Shown here one piece after another: positions 23,029-32,900 of a DNA stretch of 32,900 nucleotides. The position numbers and the translations under genes are program-made. Position 1 is the first letter of the stretch. The number at the start of each line of letters is the position of its first letter. Under the pieces are notes generated by a model. That model made no database searches and was not told where the DNA came from. It worked only from the letters and a program-made list of their open reading frames with translations. The DNA comes from Chloroflexaceae bacterium (GTDB lineage Bacteria; Chloroflexota; Chloroflexia; Chloroflexales; Chloroflexaceae), in contig JAOACN010000408.1 in assembly GCA_026417815.1 (NCBI GenBank), positions 1-32,900 on the forward strand, in the 5' to 3' direction.

Positions 23029-23940
23029 ATGACGCGCTTTGATGTCGTGAAACAGCGTGTGCGCTCGGCAATTCGGGCCCTCGCTGGCGTCGAGGAGGTT
23101 GCTCTGCCCGTAACGGCCCCGCCGCCCGGTCCCCCGGCAGCGGTCTATCAACCGTCCGGGCATATCCTGGATTACTATGTGACGGAGGCGCCGAGTCCCC
23201 AGACCGCCCTCGATCTCTTCAAGGGCGAATGGACCTCTCGGCTCCCTGCTCCACTCGACCAGGCCCGGGCGGGCTCGATCGGCCTCTTCGACGATCCACG
23301 CATCACATGGGCCGTTGAGCAACTCGGCGGTGTTCAACACTGCTCGGTGCTCGAACTCGGGCCGCTTGAAGGGGGCCACTCGTATATGCTCGAACGCGCT
23401 GGCGCGGCGGAAGTGGTGGCAATTGAAGCCAACGCGCGCGCCTTTCTGAAATGTCTGATCGTCAAAGAGTTGCTTGGACTCCAGCGCGTCCATTTCCTCT
23501 GTGGTGATTTTGTGGCATACCTGCGCTCCGCGCCGCGTCGTTTTGACATTATCGTGGCCAGCGGCGTGCTCTACCATATGCGCAATCCGGCTGAACTGAT
23601 TGCCCTCATGGCCCGGGCCAGCGATCGGATCTTTGTATGGACCCACTACTACGACGCGGCGATTATCCGCTCCTCGCCCATCCTGGCGCCCAAGTTCCCC
23701 TCCAGTTTCACCGCCGAATACGCCGGTTTCACCCACACCCTCTACCGCCAGGAATACCAGTCAGCACTCGATGAGTTGAAGTTCTGCGGCGGTAGCGCCG
23801 AATACAGCGCCTGGATGAGCCGCGAGGAGTTGCTCGCCTGCGTGCGCCATTTCGGCTTCGGCGATCTCCGGATTGCCTTCGACGCCCCTGATCACCCCAA
23901 CGGCCCGAGCCTTGCCTTCGTCGCTACACGTGGGCCATGA
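23029..23940 (+). CDS. Class I SAM-dependent methyltransferase, second of the cluster
   Basis: A 303-residue protein. After an N-terminal segment of about 100 residues with a Pro-rich stretch (TAPPPGPPAAVYQPSG), the methyltransferase core shows motif I SVLELGPLEGGHSYMLER, strand-2 acidic residue in VVAIEANARAF, VHFLCGDFVAYL and FDIIVASGVLYHMRNPAELI. The SGVLYHMRNP segment with a following WTHYYD is seen in methyltransferases of cell-surface glycan and natural-product clusters; the acceptor is unknown. It lacks the coiled-coil tail found in the two preceding proteins. ATG 23029 is preceded by AAGGA five bases away. The stop is only 18 bp from the next start, so the two genes are likely co-transcribed. 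Confidence 0.88.
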   Translation: MTRFDVVKQRVRSAIRALAGVEEVALPVTAPPPGPPAAVYQPSGHILDYYVTEAPSPQTALDLFKGEWTSRLPAPLDQARAGSIGLFDDPRITWAVEQLGGVQHCSVLELGPLEGGHSYMLERAGAAEVVAIEANARAFLKCLIVKELLGLQRVHFLCGDFVAYLRSAPRRFDIIVASGVLYHMRNPAELIALMARASDRIFVWTHYYDAAIIRSSPILAPKFPSSFTAEYAGFTHTLYRQEYQSALDELKFCGGSAEYSAWMSREELLACVRHFGFGDLRIAFDAPDHPNGPSLAFVATRGP

Positions 23941-23958
23941 TGAAAGTCGAGGAGTACC

Positions 23959-26037
23959 ATGCACCAATCCCGTCCCCTCTCTCGCCTCACTCGCCCCGCC
24001 CTGCTGTTCTGGGCGATCCTCCTCCTGGTGGGCCAGGCCGTGCCCCTCGGCGGGCGCACGGCCGCGCAGGGCTCGGCAAGCATCGGCTTTGCGGCCCCTG
24101 ACGCTTTGACCGTATCCGTGGATGCCGGTGATGACTTCGCAACCACGGTTCTCGGCGATCCCTGGGACATGGATCGCGCTCGCGATATTCAGTATGAAAT
24201 CGGGTTTGCCGGTATAGGCGCTGCGAATGGGATATGGTCGGGAACCTATAGCGGTGTGGATCACGCTTCGGGCGCCCAGACCAGCGGCTACCTCTTTCCG
24301 CTTTTCCAGGGCTTTAGCACTCCCATTCAGGGACTGTTGAGCCAGGAACTGCCCCTGAACAAAGTCGGCGCTCAGGACCGCTATGCCATTGATGCCTCAC
24401 GGTACACCCGACTGACGTACCGCATGTCCGTTACGCCGCGTTCCGCGCAGGGGCCGTTTGCGGTTATGTGGACCAACGCCAGACCAGTGACATGGCCCGA
24501 CGGCAGCCAGCGCTTCGCGGACCTGGATGCCTGTCAGGGGACCACGGCGTTCTTCCCCTGGAATGGCTGGCGGGTGTACGATTTTGATATGACGCGGCCC
24601 AATGGGGCGCCCAACGCGCGGGCGGGCGCCTGGCAGGGTCTGGTCCGTGGCCTGCGCATCGATCCGCTTGTCATCCCCCAGGCCGGGGTTCAGGTCAGTG
24701 TCGACTGGATCCGCCTGAGCGACCCCGCCTCGGCCCCGACGATCGCCATTCCCTGGAGCGCCGCCGGCGCGGCGGCAAACGACCGGGTTGACATCTACAT
24801 AGCGGACAATCCCCAGGGACGCGATGCCGCGCCCCTGGCCCACGGCCTCCCTGTCAGCGCCGGTCGCTATGAACTGGCAACCAGCATCTTGCCGCCTGGC
24901 CAGCATTACTTCCAGTTGCGACTGAAGGACGGCGCCAGCCAGAATGGCTGCACCGTCACACGGGCCGTTAGTAACTGGGTGGGCCCGCTTACCATCACGC
25001 CCGCGCCGATCCTCACCTTCGCCCGGCCGAGCATGTTGAGCGGCCCCGATTATGCCCTCTCCGAGCTTGGGCGCGCCTGGGACATGCAGTCGGGCGATGA
25101 TATTGCCGCCGTCAACCCGCCGGGTTGGCCCCCGACCATCGCTGATGTGCGCTTCAACGATGGGATCCTGACCGCGCGCGCCGTGTACCATCCCACGGTA
25201 AACGGGCAACCCTTGAACGACTCCGACGCGCAACTCTGGCTGCGGGTCAATCCTCAACGGCCAATTGACACCACCTACTATCGCTACTTCTCAGTACGCT
25301 TTAAAGTTGATTTTCCTCCATCGCGAGACATCAACTGGGCCATTAAGAATGGCTGGGGTATGCGTATCTTCTGGTGGGATCGCGGGCTCACCAGCGATGG
25401 GTCTGAAACCAAGTACGGAACCTACTACGAAGGGTGGAACATCTACTCGGTTGATCTGGCGCGGTCCTTCCCGCCACTCCCCCTGAGCGACCCGCGTCAG
25501 GCCGACAATATCCTGACCCCGCGCGAGGAAAGCACGTTCCCCAACCAGGCCGGCTGGACCCAGATCCGCCAGGCCCGCGCCCTGCGTTTCGATCCGCTGG
25601 AGACAACCCCGGCGGCGGTGGGCACGGGGGCGGATGTGTTTCAGATCGACTGGATCCGGCTCACCGCCAACGATGAGGTGAGGCGTGGGCAGCCATTCAC
25701 TGTCGAAGCGGGCGTGAACGTGCCCCCTTCAACCCTGCGGTCCGTTACGTTTTTCTATACGAACAATCGCCAGGACCCCTTCCAGAGTCCTGCCCGGCCC
25801 GTCGCCGCCGAACCGCCGGCAGCCACTGGCCCTACCAACGCCTTTCGTGTGCATCTGCCCCTCATGGGGAACAGGACACTGGCCAGAAACCCGGTCCCGA
25901 TTGTCGGCAACCCGTTGACGTTTCAATGGGACACCTCGACCGTGGCGCCGGGTACGTACTACGTGTGTGCCAGGGTCGAAAGCGCGTCCCGCGCCTACAG
26001 TTACTGTAGCGAGACACCGGTGGTCGTGCGGCCGTAG
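23959..26037 (+). CDS. Large secreted protein with two copies of a beta-rich domain
   Basis: A 692-residue exported protein with a signal peptide (about 1-36, hydrophobic ALLFWAILLLVGQAV, possible cleavage after AAQG). No enzyme family is recognised. It contains an internal duplication: each half opens with an LGxxWDM motif (VLGDPWDM near residue 65, ELGRAWDM near 370) and closes about 180 residues later with DWIRL (VSVDWIRLSD near 248, FQIDWIRLTAN near 562). The spacing and beta-rich, Trp/Tyr-rich character suggest jelly-roll, carbohydrate-binding-like domains. The C-terminal part has two Ig-like strand sets (FTVEAGVNVPPSTLRSVTFFYTNN and LTFQWDTSTVAPGTYYVCARVES) separated by HLPLMGN. As last gene of the glycan cluster it may bind or present the exported glycan. 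ATG 23959 has GAGGAG five bases upstream. Confidence 0.82.
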   Translation: MHQSRPLSRLTRPALLFWAILLLVGQAVPLGGRTAAQGSASIGFAAPDALTVSVDAGDDFATTVLGDPWDMDRARDIQYEIGFAGIGAANGIWSGTYSGVDHASGAQTSGYLFPLFQGFSTPIQGLLSQELPLNKVGAQDRYAIDASRYTRLTYRMSVTPRSAQGPFAVMWTNARPVTWPDGSQRFADLDACQGTTAFFPWNGWRVYDFDMTRPNGAPNARAGAWQGLVRGLRIDPLVIPQAGVQVSVDWIRLSDPASAPTIAIPWSAAGAAANDRVDIYIADNPQGRDAAPLAHGLPVSAGRYELATSILPPGQHYFQLRLKDGASQNGCTVTRAVSNWVGPLTITPAPILTFARPSMLSGPDYALSELGRAWDMQSGDDIAAVNPPGWPPTIADVRFNDGILTARAVYHPTVNGQPLNDSDAQLWLRVNPQRPIDTTYYRYFSVRFKVDFPPSRDINWAIKNGWGMRIFWWDRGLTSDGSETKYGTYYEGWNIYSVDLARSFPPLPLSDPRQADNILTPREESTFPNQAGWTQIRQARALRFDPLETTPAAVGTGADVFQIDWIRLTANDEVRRGQPFTVEAGVNVPPSTLRSVTFFYTNNRQDPFQSPARPVAAEPPAATGPTNAFRVHLPLMGNRTLARNPVPIVGNPLTFQWDTSTVAPGTYYVCARVESASRAYSYCSETPVVVRP

Positions 26038-26373
26038 CGCAATGCCAGCGCGGCGCGTCTGACGCGGTCAACGTCGCCAGTGTTCCCGGAGGTCCGCCCC
26101 CTTCCGGATCCTCCCGCCGCGGGTAGACGCTCTGGCACTTCGTCGGAGCCTCCGTGCCGGGCCGGCCCTGGCGTGGTAAGGCCGAAGCATTGGCGCAGCC
26201 AATGCCTCGGCCTTACGCGCGCGCCGTCAGATTGGCTCAGACGCAGCGCCAGCGAAGCCAGAACCCGCCGCGGGCGCAACGAGCGGAGCGCGCTGCCCTC
26301 CGTCCATCTCCCGGACGGACACTGTGGAAGGCTGCGCAACCGGACTATCCCCCGGGCCCTAATCCAACAAGGT
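26038..26373. other. 336-bp gap between convergent genes
   Basis: No gene seen. It holds the strong hairpin at 26176-26216 (separate entry), a 7-bp palindrome TCCGTCC/GGACGGA (26299-26319), and GC-rich sequence with a single GGAAGGCTGCGC remnant of the dispersed palindrome family near 26328. Confidence 0.6.
26176..26216. terminator. 18-bp hairpin between convergent genes, second copy
   Basis: Arms 26176-26193 and 26199-26216 pair at 17 of 18 positions, loop CGCAG. The sequence is nearly that of 4814-4854, but one C-G pair there is a T-A pair here. The position between two converging genes again suggests a bidirectional terminator. No clear T-run is present. Confidence 0.65.
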
Positions 26374-27663
26374 TCACCTCGGCGCGCCAGCCTGAAGCCG
26401 TGCCAGGTGATAACAGAGCAGGGCCTGGCGCACCTGGGTCTCGAGTACGGCCTGCTGGGCATGGCGATCAATCTGCTCCTGCAGTTGCGCCAGGCTGCGC
26501 TGCGCCGCGAGATTGAAGCGAGTCTGCTGGTGCATAAGGGGAAGCACGTACCAGCGGGTTGCAATGCCGTTCCAGGCGCGACGGAAGGCCGCGACCAGAG
26601 GCACCCGCGAGTGAAAGCGATGCTCGCGCAGGACCGCCTCTGTCTCCGCCTCGGCAATCAGGCCGGCAAGGGCGGCGCTCGTCGGAACACCCAGGAGGTC
26701 GCGGGCCGCTGCCGGCCACTCGGTGGGCCGGTCTTGCAGCGTGGCCGTGACCGTCGCCAGGATGCGCCCGTAGCGCAGAATGGTCGCGCGCATATCGGCG
26801 TCAGGCACGGCCAGCCCGTGGGGTAACGACTGGCGATAGACCAGACTGGCCACGGCCCGATCGAGCGCGGAGGCCTGGCGCAAGCGGTAGGACTCGGCGG
26901 GCGCGAAGCCGTTCCAGAGCGTCTGCCAGTCCATATGCTTGCAGGCGAAGCGCAGGCGGTTCAGATGGTGGTAGTAGTAGAACGCCCCGCTAAACGATCC
27001 GGTGGATGACGCCTCGCCGTGACGCAGAACCGATCGGGGCGTGTACCAGCACTCCGCTCCAAGCTCTCGCGCGCGCCAGCAGAGATCAACGTCCTCAAAA
27101 TAGCCGGGAAAGAAGCCCGGGTCCAGGCCATCCAGGCGTTCCCACAGCGCGCGTCGCAGCGCCAGCGACGCGCCGGTGACAAACTCAACCACCTCTGCGC
27201 TCTCGTACCGTCCGGTGTCGCGCTCGCCCGCTCCGCGATGATGCGCCAGAACATCCGGCCAGCGCAACGCGCCGCCGGCATGGCGGAGTCGCTGTCCATC
27301 CAGATCAACGATCTTGCTGCCGGCAATGCCGCAACTCGGCCTGGCCAGCATCTCCACCAGGGCCGCCAACCAGTGGGGGTCAACCACGGTGTCGGGATTC
27401 AAGAGTGCCAGGATCTCGCCACTGCTGGCAGCTACGCCGCATCGCACCCCGCCACTGAAGCCGAGGTTGGTTTCCTGCGGCAGCAGAAGCGCCTCGGGCA
27501 GCAATTGCCGGACCAGGGCAACACTGTCGTCCTGGGAGGCATTATCCACAACCACGATTTGCGGGGGCGGATCGTAGCACAGGGCGCGCAGGGCCGCACA
27601 ACACGCGGTCAGATACGGAGCACTGTTGTGGGTAACGAGAATGATCGAGACGTTGGGGTTCAC
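26374..27663 (-). CDS. GT2 family glycosyltransferase (rhamnosyltransferase-like)
   Basis: Cytoplasmic inverting glycosyltransferase of about 430 residues. GT2 features follow at the N terminus: VSIILVTHNSAPYL, IVVVDNASQDDSVAL, NLGFSGGVRCGV, the metal site ILALLNPDTVVDP, VTGASLALRR and the base region YFEDVDLCWRARELGAECWYTP. The pattern fits the WbbL/rhamnosyltransferase-like GT2 group. The C-terminal 190 residues are helical with no motif. I prefer the GTG at 27663 (giving MNPNVSIILV, with AGGGG five bases upstream) because family members start just before this strand; an in-frame GTG at 27714 would add 17 residues. It faces the glycan cluster and probably serves it, but sits downstream of the rpoC terminator and so needs its own promoter, which I could not identify. 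Confidence 0.87.
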   Translation of the reverse strand: MNPNVSIILVTHNSAPYLTACCAALRALCYDPPPQIVVVDNASQDDSVALVRQLLPEALLLPQETNLGFSGGVRCGVAASSGEILALLNPDTVVDPHWLAALVEMLARPSCGIAGSKIVDLDGQRLRHAGGALRWPDVLAHHRGAGERDTGRYESAEVVEFVTGASLALRRALWERLDGLDPGFFPGYFEDVDLCWRARELGAECWYTPRSVLRHGEASSTGSFSGAFYYYHHLNRLRFACKHMDWQTLWNGFAPAESYRLRQASALDRAVASLVYRQSLPHGLAVPDADMRATILRYGRILATVTATLQDRPTEWPAAARDLLGVPTSAALAGLIAEAETEAVLREHRFHSRVPLVAAFRRAWNGIATRWYVLPLMHQQTRFNLAAQRSLAQLQEQIDRHAQQAVLETQVRQALLCYHLARLQAGAPR

Positions 27664-27791
27664 GCTGGCCCCTGACAGTTGAGCAGCGCCCGAAGCATCG
27701 AGAAGCTCCTGCACCGGGCGATGGCGCTCCTCGGGCTTCTCGACTATGGGCAGGCGCCACCTCCAGGCGGCAACGTAACGGCAATGCGGTC

Positions 27792-27837
27792 AAAAAGGGT
27801 GTGACCGGCCCGGTCCGGGGACCGGGCCGGTCACACC
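27792..27837 (-). terminator. Rho-independent terminator of the rpoBC operon
   Basis: A perfect 19-bp GC-rich stem (27798-27816 with 27819-27837) has a tight loop. On the minus strand it is followed directly by CTTTTTG (complement of 27791-27797). It starts nine bases after the rpoC stop codon. Confidence 0.93.
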
Positions 27838-27845
27838 ACCGGCGA

Positions 27846-32438
<4,593 letters not shown>

Positions 32439-32558
32439 TGGGCTCACTCCTCTGGCGGCGGATACGCCGCAAAGCGCGCGCAGCGCCTCGGTGATAGTGC
32501 CACGGAGCTTTCCTGGGACGGCGCAAGCCTCCCGGACCCTCCCACGTTCACGTCAGGA

Positions 32559-32593
32559 GAGGGTTTGGAAGGGCATAACCCTTCCAAACCCTC
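32559..32593. repeat. Perfect 15-bp hairpin in the rpoB-rpoC gap
   Basis: GAGGGTTTGGAAGGG (32559-32573) pairs exactly with 32579-32593, loop CATAA. A weaker GTGGGG/CCCC palindrome of the GGGGAAACC family follows at 32611-32632. The 197-bp gap contains no gene and would be transcribed as part of the rpoBC mRNA. Confidence 0.75.
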
Positions 32594-32635
32594 CTGTAGG
32601 CGGCAGAGGTGTGGGGCAACCCGGGTCCCCCATCA

Positions 32636-32881
32636 TCAGAACTCGCCGCGCTCCATCCCCGACAGGTTAATACCGTCGAGGGCGGCCATATCGCCGTCAA
32701 TATCGTCGGTGAGTTCCACCGGTTTCTCGTCCTCGCTCAACACCTCGACGCTCAACCCGAGGGACTGCAGTTCCTTAATCAGCACCTTGAAGCTTTCGGG
32801 CACGCCGGCCTCCTGGATCGGCTCACCCTTAACGATGGCCTCATAGGTCTTCACGCGGCCCACCACATCGTCGGACTTAAC
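32636..32881 (-). CDS. rpoB: DNA-directed RNA polymerase subunit beta, C-terminal 81 residues (5' part missing)
   Basis: The C-terminal end of RpoB, recognisable from DVVGRVKTYEAIVKG and GVPESFKVLIKELQSLGLSVEVL, the conserved terminal region that packs against beta'. An acidic tail (DEKPVELTDDIDGDMAALDGINLSGMERGEF) follows. The gene runs off the contig: true sequence stops at 32881, where adapter DNA begins. An apparent GTG start at 32896 giving MYKRQ is adapter-encoded and not real. Gene order rpoB-rpoC is the normal bacterial one. Confidence 0.96.
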   Translation of the reverse strand, partial: VKSDDVVGRVKTYEAIVKGEPIQEAGVPESFKVLIKELQSLGLSVEVLSEDEKPVELTDDIDGDMAALDGINLSGMERGEF

Positions 32882-32900
32882 CTGTCTCTTATACACATCT
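32882..32900. other. Tn5 mosaic end / Nextera adapter remnant (sequencing artefact)
   Basis: The last 19 bases, CTGTCTCTTATACACATCT, are exactly the 19-bp Tn5 mosaic end used in tagmentation libraries (inverse complement AGATGTGTATAAGAGACAG). It abuts the contig end and interrupts rpoB. It should be trimmed and not read as a genomic transposon. Confidence 0.98.

Noticed and set aside
27715..27791. Promoter for the minus-strand GT2 gene
   Set aside because: A TTGCCG/CATAGT pair can be drawn, but the spacer is about 19 bp and both boxes are poor.
32882..32900. Possible genuine Tn5-type transposon end
   Set aside because: The 19 bases are exactly the library mosaic end, sit at the very contig edge, and break an essential gene.

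Overview
The window is a GC-rich bacterial contig end. I read it as Chloroflexota, probably near the Chloroflexus/Roseiflexus group. This rests on gene content and style (an RpoC of about 1,530 residues with a long coiled-coil insertion, secreted proteins with Pro/Thr-rich linkers, a secreted protein carrying an HLPLM segment before its last domain, and intergenic regions full of short palindromes), not on a marker-gene comparison. The last 19 bases (32882-32900) are the Tn5/Nextera mosaic end, so the contig is a draft assembly with untrimmed adapter.

Left part (1-13860): the 3' part of a P-type cation ATPase; a convergent pta-ackA operon (minus); a PLP aminotransferase; a minus-strand TPR membrane protein; a minus-strand pair of a small zinc metallopeptidase and a GH18 protein, driven by a consensus promoter that looks leaderless; a secreted protein of unknown function with a faintly lysozyme-like pattern; a small four-cysteine ferredoxin-like protein; an alpha/beta-hydrolase fused to an App1-type phosphatidate phosphatase domain; a class I DAHP synthase; and a small membrane protein.

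Middle part (14057-26037): a co-directional cell-surface glycan cluster and the most interesting region. In order it encodes a membrane-anchored polysaccharide deacetylase, an ABC-2 permease with a Wzz-like chain-length domain fused to its N terminus, its Wzt-type ATPase with a C-terminal glycan-recognition-like domain, a methyltransferase with a C-terminal coiled coil, a double glycosyltransferase (GT2 + GT-B) ending in almost the same coiled-coil tail, a second methyltransferase, and a secreted protein with two copies of one domain. A further GT2 enzyme lies convergently at 26374-27663. I infer an ABC-transporter-dependent glycan pathway in which polymerisation, capping by methylation and export are physically linked, comparable in logic to E. 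coli O8/O9a WbdA-WbdD-Wzm-Wzt but built from different fusions.

Right part (27792-32881): rpoC and the 3' end of rpoB on the minus strand, closed by a textbook rho-independent terminator.

Nearly every intergenic gap carries palindromes from a few recurring families: GGGAGGGC-tgc-GCCCTCCC; GGGGAAACC/GGTTTCCCC; an 18-bp GTAAGGCCGAAGCA stem seen twice with a compensatory base change; and a MITE-like element of about 170 bp seen twice, one copy with inverted termini bordered by TA. No tRNA, rRNA or CRISPR array was seen.
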